A stretch of 64,000 nt of DNA from Paratinospora sagittata (lineage: Eukaryota > Streptophyta > Magnoliopsida > Ranunculales > Menispermaceae), in contig CM069603.1 of NCBI GenBank assembly GCA_035771175.1, forward strand, positions 21,738,286-21,802,285, given 5' to 3'. Each line of letters starts with the position of its first letter. Positions within the stretch are counted from its first letter, which is position 1. Under the pieces are notes generated by a model. The model was not told where the DNA came from and searched no databases. It saw nothing but the letters and a program-made list of their open reading frames with translations. A program made the position numbers and the translations under genes. Below are positions 37,168 to 50,145 of the stretch, in pieces.

Positions 37168-38033
37168 AGATAACACATCAAAAAGGAACACATCACCTGT
37201 TTTACATCAAGAACACATCAAACAATAGCTTTCGAATTCTACAAGGATCAAGCTCGAAGAACGAACACATATCTCATGTCTAATGCATTAGTTTGATTTC
37301 TGGTGTGTAGGGTAACCCCTCGATCAATCTAAGCACTAAAACTCTAAAAATTGCAAAGTCTTCAAAATCACTTTCGGTGTAGTATTTCATTTTGAAAAAA
37401 ATTATTTTCTGAAAGGTTTTAATCATAATTTTAATGAGTTTTCAATTATTTCAAAGTGTTTAATCTTATATCAAAGTGGTATGAGTCAATGAAATGGTTC
37501 TTTAGTGTCAAAATATTAATTTTTCAAAAATAAGGCTATCCAGCAATTTTCACGTCTTAGACTAAAATCTGATATTTCTAACGAGAAAAATGTGGGCACT
37601 TCTGCTTGCTTAATTTTTCAATTCCTTCACAGTTTTGCCAGGTTATCTTAATCGAAATATTCTCTAGTAACACCTAGATGATTCCCATTGTCTCGCACGC
37701 CCAAAAAACTTTATGTTGAACAATGTTTTGAATTCAAATCATTTTGTAGTACTCTTGCTCTTTAACCTTCAACTTCAAATTTTATAAAACACTCATTCTC
37801 TGATTTTCAAAAATACAACACGCACGATATTTGCAAGTTAGATTGAGCTTTTCGAATAGTTTTTCAAGAGAAGAAAGTATTGATTCTTGCCTTTGCAAAA
37901 AAAGGCTTCGAATTGAATCAAAACTGCAATTTGTCTTGATGTTCAGCTAGTTCTTCATTTTATCCCTTGTGTGCTAAGATTTGCAGAGGCTATCCATTGT
38001 TTAAAACTCTAAGTATATGAAGTGGTCTCGATA
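37168..38033 (+). repeat. Monomer 44, type B, 866 bp
   Basis: Many private changes: AAGGATCAAG, GAACACATAT, ATCTAAGC, CTCTAAAAATTG, TTTCAAAGTG and CTTAATTTTTCAATTCC. TTTATGTTG is shared with 41490. Confidence 0.9.
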
Positions 38034-38895
38034 AGATAACACATCAAAAATGAACACATCACCTGTTTTGCATCAGGAACACATCAAACAATAGCTTTCG
38101 AATTCTACAAAGATCAAGCTCGAAGCACGAAGGCATATCTCATGTCTAATGCATTAGTTTGATCTCTGGTGTGTAGGGTAACCCCTCAATCAATCTCAGC
38201 ACTAAAACTCTGAAAATTGGTCTTCAAAATCACTTTCGATATAGTATTTCATTTTGAAAAAAAATGTTTTCTGAAACGTTTTTATCATAATTTTAATGAG
38301 TTTTCAATTCTTTAAAAGTGTTTAATCTTATATCAAAGTGGTATGAGTCAATGAAATGGTTCTTTAGTGTCAAAATATTAATTTTTCAAAAATAAGGCTA
38401 TCCAGCAATTTTCACGTCTTAGACTAAAATCTCATATTTCTATCGAGAAAAATGTGGGCACTTCTGCTTGCTCAATTTTTCTATTCCTTCACAGTTTTGC
38501 CAGGTTATCTTAATCGAAATATTCTCTAGTAACACCTAGATGATTCCCATTGTCTCGCACGCCCAAAAAACTTTTGAGTGAACAATGTTTTGAATTCAAA
38601 TCATTTTGTACTACTCTTGCTCTTTAACCTTCAACTTCAAATTTTATAAAACACTCATTCTCTGATTTTCAAAAATACAACACGCACGATATTTGCAAGT
38701 TAGATTGAGCTTTTCGAATAGTTTTTCAAGAGAAGAAAGAAATGATTCTTGCCTTTGCAAAAAAAGGCTTCGAATTGAATCAAAATTGCAATCTGTCTTG
38801 ATGTTCAACTAGTTCTTCATTTTATCCCTTGTGTGCTAAGATTTGCAGAGGCTATCCATTGTTTAAAACTCTAAGTATATGAAGTGGTCTCGGTA
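38034..38895 (+). repeat. Monomer 45, class G, 862 bp, 4-bp deletion
   Basis: ATCAGGAAC, GAAGCACGAAGG, then AAATTGGTCTTC, where CAAA has been lost (near 38,220). The same deletion is in monomer 47. Confidence 0.9.
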
Positions 38896-39759
38896 AGATA
38901 ACACATCAAAGAGGAACACATCACCTGTTTTGCATCAAGAACACATCAAACAATAGCTTTCGAATTGTACAATGATCAAGCTCGAAGAACGAAGACATAT
39001 CTCATGTCTAATGCATTAGTTTGATCTCTGGTGTGTAAGGTAACCCCTCGATCAATCTTACCACTAAAACTCTGAAAATAGCAAAGGCTTCAAAATCACT
39101 TTCGATATAGTATTTCATTTTTACAAAAATGTTTTTCGAAAGGTTTTAATCATAATTTTAATGAGTTTTGAATTATTTAAAAGTGTTTATTCTTATATCA
39201 AAGTGTTTTGAGTCAATGAAATGGTTCTTTAGTGTCAAAATATTAATTTTTCAAAAATAAGGCTATCCAGCAATTTTCACGTCTTAGACTAAAATCTGAT
39301 ATTTTTAACGAGAAAAATGTGGGCACTTCTGCTTGCTCGATTTTCTATTCCTTCACAGTTTTGCCAGGTTATCTTATTTGAAATATTCTCTAGAAACACC
39401 TAGATGATTCCCATTGTCTCGCACGCCCAAAAAATTTTAGATTGAACAATGTTTTGAATTCAAATCATTTTGTAGTACTCTTGCTCTTTAACCTTCAACT
39501 TCAAATTTTATAAAACACTTATTCTCTGATTTTCAAAAATACAACACGCACGATATTTGCAAGTTAGATTGAGCTTTTCGAAGAGTTTTTCAAGAGAATA
39601 AAGTAATGATTCTTGCCTTTGCAAAAAAAGGCTTCGAATTGAACCAAAATTGCAATCTGTCTTGATGTTCAGCTAGTTCTTCATTTTATCCCTTGTGTGC
39701 TAAGATTTGCAGAGGCTATCCATTGTTTAAAACTCTAAGTATATGAAGTGGTCTCGATA
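38896..39759 (+). repeat. Monomer 46, class F, 864 bp
   Basis: CAAAGAGG, GAATTGTACAATG, private CTTACCACT, AATAGCAAAGGC, TTTTTCGAAAGG, TTATTTGAAAT and AAAAATTTTAG. Confidence 0.9.
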
Positions 39760-40622
39760 AGATAACACATCAAAAATGAACACATCACCTGTTTTGCATC
39801 AATAACACATCAAACAATAGCTTTCGAATTCTACAAAGATTAAGCTCGAAGAACGAAGGCCTATCTCATGTCTAATGCATTAGTTTGATCTCTGGTGTGT
39901 AGGGTAGCCCCTCAATCAATCTCAGCACTAAAACTCTGAAAATTGGTCTTCGAAATCACTTTCGATATAGTATTTCATTTTGAAAAAAAATGTTTTCTGA
40001 AACGTTTTTATCATAATTTTAATGAGTTTTCAATTATTTAAAAGTGTTAAATCTTATATCAAAGTGGTATGAGTCAATGAAATGGTTCTTTAGTGTCAAA
40101 ATATTAATTTTTCAAAAATAAGGCTATCCAGCAATTTTCACGTCTTAGACTAAAATCTAATATTTCTAACGAGAAAAATGTGGGCACTTCTGCTTGCTCA
40201 ATTTTTCTATTCCTTCACCGTTTTGCCTGGTTATCTTAATTGAAATATTTTCTAGTAACACCTAGATGATTCCCATTGTCTTGCACGCCCAAAAAACTTT
40301 AGATTGAACAATGTTTTGAATTCAAATCATTTTGTAGTACTCTTGCTCTTTAACCTTCAACTTCAAATTTTATAAAACACTTATTCTCTGATTTTCAAAA
40401 ATACATCACGCACGATATTTGCAAGTTAGATTGAGCTTTTCGAAGAGTTTTTCAAGAGAAGAAAGTAATGATTCTTGCCTTTGCAAAAAAAAGGCTTCGA
40501 ATTGAACCAAAATTGCAATCTGTCTTGATGTTCAGCTAGTTCTTCATTTTATCCCTTGTGTGCTAAGATTTGCAGAGGCTATCCATTGTTTAAAACTCTA
40601 AGTATATGAAGTTGTCTCGATA
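39760..40622 (+). repeat. Monomer 47, class G, 863 bp, 4-bp deletion
   Basis: ATCAATAAC, GATTAAGC, GGCCTATC, GGTAGCCCC and AAATTGGTCTTCG (shared 4-bp loss); CACCGTTTTG and an eight-A run in the rear. Confidence 0.9.
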
Positions 40623-41489
40623 AGATAACACATCAAAAAGGAACACATCACCTGTTTTACATCAAGAACACATCAAACAATTAGCTTTCGAATTCTACAA
40701 AGATCAAGATCGAAGAACGAAGACATATCTCATGTCTAATGCATTAGTTTGATTTCTGGTGTGTAGGGTAACCCCTCGGTCAATCTCAGCACTAAAACTC
40801 TGCAAATTGCAAAGTCTTCAAAATCACTTTCGGTGTAGTATTTCATTTTGAAAAAAATTATTTTCTGAAAGGTTTTAATCATAATTTTAATGAGTTCTCA
40901 ATTATTTAAAAGTGTTTAATCTTATATCAAAGTGGTATGAGTCAATGAAATGGTTCTTTAGTGTCAAAATATTAATTTTTCAAAAATAAGGCTATCCAAC
41001 AATTTTCACGTCTTAGACTAAAATCTAATATTTCTAACGAGAAAAATGTGGGCACTTCTGCTTGCTCAATTTTTCTATTCCTTCACAGTTTTGCCTGGTT
41101 ATCTTAATTGAAATATTCTCTAGTAACACCTAGATGATTCCCATTCTCTCGCACTCCCAAAAAACTTTAGATTCAACAATGTTTTGAATTCAAATCATTT
41201 TGTAGTACTCTTGCTCTTTAACCTTCAACTTCAAATTTTATAAAACACATATTCTCTGATTTTCAAAAAAACAACACGCACGATATTTGCAAGTTAGATT
41301 GAGCTTTTCGAAGAGTTTTTCAAGAGAAGAAAGTAATGATTCTTGCCTTTGCAAAAAAAGGCTTCGAATTGAATCAAAATTGCAATCTGTCTTGATGTTC
41401 AGCTAGTTCTTCATTTTATCCCTTGTGTGCTAAGATTTGCAGAGGGTATCCATTGTTTAAAACTCTAAGTGTATGAAGTGGTCTCGGTA
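40623..41489 (+). repeat. Monomer 48, type B, 867 bp
   Basis: CAATTAGC (one T gained), AGATCGAAG, CTCGGTCAATC, CTGCAAATTG and GAGTTCTCAATT. The rear from 41,141 opens the 4,328-bp unit. Confidence 0.9.
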
Positions 41490-42355
41490 AGATAACACAT
41501 CAAAAAGGAACACATTACCTGTTTTGCGTCAAGAACCCATCAAACAATAGCTTTCGAATTCTACAAAGATCAAGCTCGAAGAACGAAGACATATCTCATG
41601 TCTAATGCATTAGTTTGATTTCTGGTGTGTAGGGTAACCCCTCGATCAATCTCAGCACTAAAACTCTGAAATTTGCAAAGTCTTCAAAATCACTTTCGGT
41701 GTAGTATTTCATTTTGAAAAAAATTATTTTCTGAAAGGTTTTAATCATAATTTTAATGAGTTTTCAATTATTTAAAAGTGTTTAATCTTATATCAAAGTG
41801 GTATGAGTCAATGAAATGGTTCTTTAGTGTCAAAATATTAATTTTTCAAAAATAAGGCTATCCAGCAATTTTCACGTCTTAGACTAAAATCTGATATTTC
41901 TAACGAGAAAAATGTGGGCACTTCTGCTTGCTCAATTTTTCTATTCCTTCACAGTTTTGCCAGGTTATCTTAATCGAAATATTCTCTAGTAACACCTAGA
42001 TGATTCCCATTGTCTCGCACGCCCAAAAAACTTTATGTTGAACAATGTTTTGAATTCAAATCATTTTGTAGTACTCTTGCTCTTTAACCTCCAACTTCAA
42101 ATTTTATAAAACACTTATTCTCTGATTTTCAAAAATACAACACGCACGATATTTGCATGTTAGATTGAGCTTTTCGAATAGTTTTTCAAGAGAAGAAAGT
42201 AATGATTCTTGCCTTTGCAAAAAAAGGCTTCGAATTGAATCAAAATTGCAATATGTCTTGATGTTCAGCTAGTTCTTCATTTTATCCCTTGTGTGCAAAG
42301 ATTTGCAGAGGCTATCCATTGTTTAAAACTCTAAGTATATGAAGTGGTCTCGGTA
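41490..42355 (+). repeat. Monomer 49, class H, 866 bp
   Basis: CACATTACC, GCGTCAAG, AACCCATC, GAAATTTGC, CGGTGTAG, TTTATGTTG, AACCTCC and TTGCATGTTAG. Twin at 45818. Confidence 0.93.
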
Positions 42356-43219
42356 AGATAACACATCAAAGAGGAACACATCACCTGTTTTGCATCAAGA
42401 ACACATCAAACAATAGCTTTCGAATTGTACAATGATCAAGCTCGAAGAACGAAGACATATCTCATGTCTAATGCATTAGTTTGATCTCTGGTGTGTATGG
42501 TAACCCCTCGATCAATCTTAGCACTAAAACTCTGAAAATTGCAAAGTCTTCAAAATCACTTTCGATATAGTATTTCATTTTTACAAAAATGTTTTCCGAA
42601 AGGTTTTAATCATAATTTTAATGAGTTTTGAATTATTTAAAAGTGTTTATTCTTATATCAAAGTGTTTTGAGTCAATGAAATGGTTCTTTAGTGTCAAAA
42701 TATTAATTTTTCGAAAATAAGGCTATCCAGCAATTGGCACGTCTTAGACTAAAATCTGATATTTCTAACGAGAAAAATGTGGGCACTTCTGCTTGCTCGA
42801 TTTTCTATTCCTTCATAGTTTTGCCAGGTTATCTTAATTGAAATATTCTCTAGTAACACCTAGATGATTCCCATTGTCTCGCACGCCAAAAAAACTTTAG
42901 ATTGAACAATGTTTTGAATTCAAATCATTTTGTAGTACTCTTGCTCTTTAACCTTCAACTTCAAATTTTATAAAACACTTATTCTCTGATTTTCAAAAAT
43001 ACAACACGCACGATATTTGCAAGTTAGATTGAGCTTTTCGAAGAGTTTTTCAAGAGAATAAAGTAATGATTCTTGCCTTTGCAAAAAAAGGCTTCGAATT
43101 GAACCAAAATTGCAATCTGTCTTGATGTTCAGCTAGTTCTTCATTTTATCCCTTGTGTGCTAAGATTTGCAGAGGCTATCCATTGTTTAAAACTCTAAGT
43201 ATATGAAGTGGTCTCGCTA
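42356..43219 (+). repeat. Monomer 50, class F, 864 bp
   Basis: CAAAGAGG, GAATTGTACAATG, private GTGTATGG and CGCCAAAAAAAC; TTTTTCGAAAATAAG and CATAGTTTTG shared with twin 46684. Confidence 0.93.
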
Positions 43220-44085
43220 AGATAACACATCAAAAATGAACACATCACCTGTTTTGCATCAAGAACACATCAAACAATAGCTTTCGAATTCTACAAAGAT
43301 CAAGCTCGAAGAACGAAGGCATATCTCATGTCTAATGCATTAGTTTGATCTCTGGTGTGTAGGGTAACCCCTCAATCAACCTCAGCACTAAAACTCTGAA
43401 AATTGCAAAGTCTTCAAAATCACTTTCGATATAGTATTTCATTTTAAAAAAAAATGTTTTCTGAAACGTTTTTATCATAATTTTAATGAGTTTTCAATTA
43501 TTTAAAAGTGTTTAATCTTATATCAAAGTGGTATGAGTCAATCAAATGGTTCTTTAGTGTCAAAATATTAATTTTTCAAAAACAAGGCTATCCAGCAATT
43601 TTCACGTCTTAGACTAAAATCTAATATTTCTAACGAGAAAAATGTGGGCACTTCTGCTTGCTCAATTTTTCTATTCCTTCACAGTTTTGCCTGGTTATCT
43701 TAATTGAAATATTCTCTAGTAACACCTAGATGATTCCCATTCTCTCGCACGCCCAAAAAACTTTAGATTGAACAATGTTTTGAATTCAAATCATTTTGTA
43801 GTACTCTTGCTCTTTAACCTTCAACTTCAAATTTTATAAAACACTTATTCTCTGATTTTCAAAAATACAACACGCACGATATTTGCAAGTTAGATTGAGC
43901 TTTTCGAAGAGTTTTTCAAGAGAAGAAAGTAATGATTCTTGCCTTTGCAAAAAAAGGCTTCGAATTGAATCAAAATTGCAATCTGTCTTGATGTTCAACT
44001 AGTTCTTCATTTTATCCCTTGTGTGCTAAGATTTGCAGAGGGTATCCATTGTTTAAAACTCTAGGTGTATGAAGTGGTCTCGGTA
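43220..44085 (+). repeat. Monomer 51, class G, 866 bp
   Basis: CAAAAATGAAC, CAATCAACC, TTTTAAAAAAAAATG, CAATCAAATGG, AAACAAGGC; ends CTAGGTGTATG. No difference seen from 47548. Confidence 0.93.
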
Positions 44086-44951
44086 AGATAACACATCAAA
44101 AAGGAACACATTACCTGTTTTGCGTCAAGAACCCATCAAACAGTAGCTTTCGAATTCTACAAAGATCAAGCTCGAAGAACAAAGACATATCTCATGTCTA
44201 ATGCATTAGTTTGATTTCTGGTGTGTAGGGTAACCCCTCGATCAATCTCAGCACTAAAACTCTGAAATTTGCAAAGTCTTCAAAATCACTTTCGGTGTAG
44301 TATTTCATTTTGAAAAAAATTATTTTCTGAAAGGTTTTAATCATAATTTTAATGAGTTTTCAATTATTTAAAAGTGTTTAATCTTATATCAAAGTGGTAT
44401 GAGTCAATGAAATGGTTCTTTAGTGTCAAAATATTAATTTTTCAAAAATAAGGCTATCCAGCAATTTTCACGTCTTAGACTAAAATCTGATATTTCTAAC
44501 GAGAAAAATGTGGGCACTTCTGCTTGCTCAATTTTTCTATTCCTTCACAGTTTTGCCAGGTTATCTTAATCGAAATATTCTCTAGTAACACCTAGATGAT
44601 TCCCATTGTCTCGCAAGCCCAAAAAACTTTAGATTGAACAATGTTTTGAATTCAAATCATTTTGTACTACTCTTGCTCTTTAACCTTCAACTTCAAATTT
44701 TATAAAACACTCATTCTCTGATTTTCAAAAATACAACACGCACGATATTTGCAAGTTAGATTGAGCTTTTCGAATAGTTTTTCAAGAGAAGAAAGTAATG
44801 ATTCTTGCCTTTGCAAAAAAAGGCTTCGAATTGAATCAAAATTGCAATCTGTCTTGATGTTCAGCTAGTTCTTCATTTTATCCCTTGTGTGCTAAGATTT
44901 GCAGAGGCTATCCATTGTTTAAAACTCTAAGTATATGAAGTGGTCTCGATA
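44086..44951 (+). repeat. Monomer 52, class H, 866 bp
   Basis: GCGTCAAG, AACAGTAGC, GAACAAAGAC, CGCAAGCCC and GTACTACTC. No difference seen from 48414. Confidence 0.93.
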
Positions 44952-45817
44952 AGATAACACATCAAAAATGAACACATCACCTGTTTTGCATCAAGAACAC
45001 ATCAAACAATAGCTTTCGAATTCTACAAAGATCAAGCTCTAAGAACGAAGGCATATCTCATGTCTAATGCATTAGTTTGATCTCTGGTGTGTAGGGTAAC
45101 CCCTCAATCAACCTCAGCACTAAAACTCTGAAAATTGCAAAGTCTTCAAAATCACTTTCGATATAGTATTTCATTTTGAAAAAAAATGTTTTCTGAAACG
45201 TTTTTATCATAATTTTAATGAGTTTTCAATTATTTAAAAGTGTTTAATCTTATATCAAAGTGGTATGAGTCAATGAAATGGTTCTTTAGTGTCAAAATAT
45301 TAATTTTTCAAAAATAAGGCTATCCAGCAATTTTCACGTCTATGACTAAAATCTAATATTTTTAACGAGAAAAATGTGGGCACTTCTGCTTGCTCAATTT
45401 TTCTATTCCTTCACAGTTTTGCCTGGTTATCTTAATTGAAATATTCTCTAGTAACACCTAGATGATTCCCATTCTCTCGCACTCCCAAAAAACTTTAGAT
45501 TCAACAATGTTTTGAATTCAAATCATTTTGTAGTACTCTTGCTCTTTAACCTTCAACTTCAAATTTTATAAAACACATATTCTCTGATTTTCAAAAATAC
45601 AACACGCACGATATTTGCAAGTTAGATTGAGCTTTTCGAAGAGTTTTTCAAGAGAAGAAAGTAATGATTCTTGCCTTTGCAAAAAAAGGCTTCGAATTGA
45701 ATCAAAATTGCAATCTGTCTTGATGTTCAGCTAGTTCTTCATTTTATCCCTTGTGTGCTAAGATTTGCAGAGGGTATCCATTGTTTAAAACTCTAAGTGT
45801 ATGAAGTGGTCTCGGTA
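44952..45817 (+). repeat. Monomer 53, class G, 866 bp
   Basis: AGCTCTAAGAACG, CGTCTATGAC, ATTTTTAACG, then CGCACTCCC and ATTCAAC. It is the seam between the two 4,328-bp copies. Confidence 0.93.
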
Positions 45818-46683
45818 AGATAACACATCAAAAAGGAACACATTACCTGTTTTGCGTCAAGAACCCATCAAACAATAGCTTTCGAATTCTACAAAGATCA
45901 AGCTCGAAGAACGAAGACATATCTCATGTCTAATGCATTAGTTTGATTTCTGGTGTGTAGGGTAACCCCTCGATCAATCTCAGCACTAAAACTCTGAAAT
46001 TTGCAAAGTCTTCAAAATCACTTTCGGTGTAGTATTTCATTTTGAAAAAAATTATTTTCTGAAAGGTTTTAATCATAATTTTAATGAGTTTTCAATTATT
46101 TAAAAGTGTTTAATCTTATATCAAAGTGGTATGAGTCAATGAAATGGTTCTTTAGTGTCAAAATATTAATTTTTCAAAAATAAGGCTATCCAGCAATTTT
46201 CACGTCTTAGACTAAAATCTGATATTTCTAACGAGAAAAATGTGGGCACTTCTGCTTGCTCAATTTTTCTATTCCTTCACAGTTTTGCCAGGTTATCTTA
46301 ATCGAAATATTCTCTAGTAACACCTAGATGATTCCCATTGTCTCGCACGCCCAAAAAACTTTATGTTGAACAATGTTTTGAATTCAAATCATTTTGTAGT
46401 ACTCTTGCTCTTTAACCTCCAACTTCAAATTTTATAAAACACTTATTCTCTGATTTTCAAAAATACAACACGCACGATATTTGCATGTTAGATTGAGCTT
46501 TTCGAATAGTTTTTCAAGAGAAGAAAGTAATGATTCTTGCCTTTGCAAAAAAAGGCTTCGAATTGAATCAAAATTGCAATATGTCTTGATGTTCAGCTAG
46601 TTCTTCATTTTATCCCTTGTGTGCTAAGATTTGCAGAGGCTATCCATTGTTTAAAACTCTAAGTATATGAAGTGGTCTCGGTA
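45818..46683 (+). repeat. Monomer 54, class H, 866 bp
   Basis: Twin of monomer 49, differing in GCTAAGATT. Confidence 0.93.
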
Positions 46684-47547
46684 AGATAACACATCAAAGA
46701 GGAACACATCACCTGTTTTGCATCAAGAACACATCAAACAATAGCTTTCGAATTGTACAATGATCAAGCTCGAAGAACGAAGACATATCTCATGTCTAAT
46801 GCATTAGTTTGATCTCTGGTGTGTAAGGTAACCCCTCGATCAATCTTAGCACTAAAACTCTGAAAATTGCAAAGTCTTCAAAATCACTTTCGATATAGTA
46901 TTTCATTTTTACAAAAATGTTTTCCGAAAGGTTTTAATCATAATTTTAATGAGTTTTGAATTATTTAAAAGTGTTTATTCTTATATCAAAGTGTTTTGAG
47001 TCAATGAAATGGTTCTTTAGTGTCAAAATATTAATTTTTCGAAAATAAGGCTATCCAGCAATTGGCACGTCTTAGACTAAAATCTGATATTTCTAACGAG
47101 AAAAATGTGGGCACTTCTGCTTGCTCGATTTTCTATTCCTTCATAGTTTTGCCAGGTTATCTTAATTGAAATATTCTCTAGTAACACCTAGATGATTCCC
47201 ATTGTCTCGCACGCCCAAAAAACTTTAGATTGAACAATGTTTTGAATTCAAATCATTTTGTAGTACTCTTGCTCTTTAACCTTCAACTTCAAATTTTATA
47301 AAACACTTATTCTCTGATTTTCAAAAATACAACACGCACGATATTTGCAAGTTAGATTGAGCTTTTCGAAGAGTTTTTCAAGAGAATAAAGTAATGATTC
47401 TTGCCTTTGCAAAAAAAGGCTTCGAATTGAACCAAAATTGCAATCTGTCTTGATGTTCAGCTAGTTCTTCATTTTATCCCTTGTGTGCTAAGATTTGCAG
47501 AGGCTATCCATTGTTTAAAACTCTAAGTATATGAAGTGGTCTCGCTA
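46684..47547 (+). repeat. Monomer 55, class F, 864 bp
   Basis: Twin of monomer 50, with the commoner GTGTAAGG and CGCCCAAAAAAC. Confidence 0.93.
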
Positions 47548-48413
47548 AGATAACACATCAAAAATGAACACATCACCTGTTTTGCATCAAGAACACATCA
47601 AACAATAGCTTTCGAATTCTACAAAGATCAAGCTCGAAGAACGAAGGCATATCTCATGTCTAATGCATTAGTTTGATCTCTGGTGTGTAGGGTAACCCCT
47701 CAATCAACCTCAGCACTAAAACTCTGAAAATTGCAAAGTCTTCAAAATCACTTTCGATATAGTATTTCATTTTAAAAAAAAATGTTTTCTGAAACGTTTT
47801 TATCATAATTTTAATGAGTTTTCAATTATTTAAAAGTGTTTAATCTTATATCAAAGTGGTATGAGTCAATCAAATGGTTCTTTAGTGTCAAAATATTAAT
47901 TTTTCAAAAACAAGGCTATCCAGCAATTTTCACGTCTTAGACTAAAATCTAATATTTCTAACGAGAAAAATGTGGGCACTTCTGCTTGCTCAATTTTTCT
48001 ATTCCTTCACAGTTTTGCCTGGTTATCTTAATTGAAATATTCTCTAGTAACACCTAGATGATTCCCATTCTCTCGCACGCCCAAAAAACTTTAGATTGAA
48101 CAATGTTTTGAATTCAAATCATTTTGTAGTACTCTTGCTCTTTAACCTTCAACTTCAAATTTTATAAAACACTTATTCTCTGATTTTCAAAAATACAACA
48201 CGCACGATATTTGCAAGTTAGATTGAGCTTTTCGAAGAGTTTTTCAAGAGAAGAAAGTAATGATTCTTGCCTTTGCAAAAAAAGGCTTCGAATTGAATCA
48301 AAATTGCAATCTGTCTTGATGTTCAACTAGTTCTTCATTTTATCCCTTGTGTGCTAAGATTTGCAGAGGGTATCCATTGTTTAAAACTCTAGGTGTATGA
48401 AGTGGTCTCGGTA
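47548..48413 (+). repeat. Monomer 56, class G, 866 bp
   Basis: Twin of monomer 51. Confidence 0.93.
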
Positions 48414-49279
48414 AGATAACACATCAAAAAGGAACACATTACCTGTTTTGCGTCAAGAACCCATCAAACAGTAGCTTTCGAATTCTACAAAGATCAAGCT
48501 CGAAGAACAAAGACATATCTCATGTCTAATGCATTAGTTTGATTTCTGGTGTGTAGGGTAACCCCTCGATCAATCTCAGCACTAAAACTCTGAAATTTGC
48601 AAAGTCTTCAAAATCACTTTCGGTGTAGTATTTCATTTTGAAAAAAATTATTTTCTGAAAGGTTTTAATCATAATTTTAATGAGTTTTCAATTATTTAAA
48701 AGTGTTTAATCTTATATCAAAGTGGTATGAGTCAATGAAATGGTTCTTTAGTGTCAAAATATTAATTTTTCAAAAATAAGGCTATCCAGCAATTTTCACG
48801 TCTTAGACTAAAATCTGATATTTCTAACGAGAAAAATGTGGGCACTTCTGCTTGCTCAATTTTTCTATTCCTTCACAGTTTTGCCAGGTTATCTTAATCG
48901 AAATATTCTCTAGTAACACCTAGATGATTCCCATTGTCTCGCAAGCCCAAAAAACTTTAGATTGAACAATGTTTTGAATTCAAATCATTTTGTACTACTC
49001 TTGCTCTTTAACCTTCAACTTCAAATTTTATAAAACACTCATTCTCTGATTTTCAAAAATACAACACGCACGATATTTGCAAGTTAGATTGAGCTTTTCG
49101 AATAGTTTTTCAAGAGAAGAAAGTAATGATTCTTGCCTTTGCAAAAAAAGGCTTCGAATTGAATCAAAATTGCAATCTGTCTTGATGTTCAGCTAGTTCT
49201 TCATTTTATCCCTTGTGTGCTAAGATTTGCAGAGGCTATCCATTGTTTAAAACTCTAAGTATATGAAGTGGTCTCGATA
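48414..49279 (+). repeat. Monomer 57, class H, 866 bp
   Basis: Twin of monomer 52. Confidence 0.93.
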
Positions 49280-50145
49280 AGATAACACATCAAAAATGAA
49301 CACATCACCTGTTTTGCATCAAGAACACATCAAACAATAGCTTTCGAATTCTACAAAGATCAAGCTCTAAGAACGAAGGCATATCTCATGTCTAATGCAT
49401 TAGTTTGATCTCTGGTGTGTAGGGTAACCCCTCAATCAACCTCAGCACTAAAACTCTGAAAATTGCAAAGTCTTCAAAATCACTTTCGATATAGTATTTC
49501 ATTTTGAAAAAAAATGTTTTCTGAAACGTTTTTATCATAATTTTAATGAGTTTTCAATTATTTAAAAGTGTTTAATCTTATATCAAAGTGGTATGAGTCA
49601 ATGAAATGGTTCTTTAGTGTCAAAATATTAATTTTTCAAAAATAAGGCTATCCAGCAATTTTCACGTCTATGACTAAAATCTAATATTTTTAACGAGAAA
49701 AATGTGGGCACTTCTGCTTGCTCAATTTTTCTATTCCTTCACAGTTTTGCCTGGTTATTTTAATTGAAATATTCTCTAGTAACACCTAGATGATTCCCAT
49801 TCTCTCGCACGCCCAAAAAACTTTAGATTGAACAATGTTTTGAATTCAAATCATTTTGTAGTACTCTTGCTCTTTAACCTTCAACTTCAAATTTTATAAA
49901 ACACTTATTCTCTGATTTTCAAAAATACAACACGCACGATATTTGCAAGTTAGATTGAGCTTTTCGAAGAGTTTTTCAAGAGAAGAAAGTAATGATTCTT
50001 GCCTTTGCAAAAAAAGGCTTCGAATTGAATCAAAATTGCAATCTGTCTTGATGTTCAACTAGTTCTTCATTTTATCCCTTGTGTGCTAAGATTTGCAGAG
50101 GGTATCCATTGTTTAAAACTCTAGGTGTATGAAGTGGTCTCGGTA
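49280..50145 (+). repeat. Monomer 58, G-front / monomer-56-like rear, 866 bp
   Basis: Front twins monomer 53 (AGCTCTAAGAACG, CGTCTATGAC). From 49,797 it follows monomer 56 and ends CTAGGTGTATG. Private TTATTTTAATTG. Confidence 0.92.

Larger units (their letters stand above)
41141..45468 (+). repeat. Five-monomer higher-order unit, 4,328 bp, copy 1
   Basis: Phased on CCATTCTCTCGCACTCCC, this unit runs from the rear of monomer 48 to the middle of monomer 53 and is followed directly by a second copy with the same length. Internal order is H (41490), F (42356), G (43220), H-like with CAGTAGC (44086), G (44952). By eye I noticed only about six substitutions against copy 2, for example GTGTATGG against GTGTAAGG near 42,493 and GCAAAGATT against GCTAAGATT near 42,295. 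Confidence 0.92.
45469..49796 (+). repeat. Five-monomer higher-order unit, 4,328 bp, copy 2
   Basis: Exact-length tandem copy of 41,141-45,468; the five monomer starts (45818, 46684, 47548, 48414, 49280) are each 4,328 bp downstream of their partners. Monomers 51/56 and 52/57 look identical by eye. At 49,797 the pattern stops following the five-monomer unit and jumps to the sequence found 1,732 bp upstream. Confidence 0.92.
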
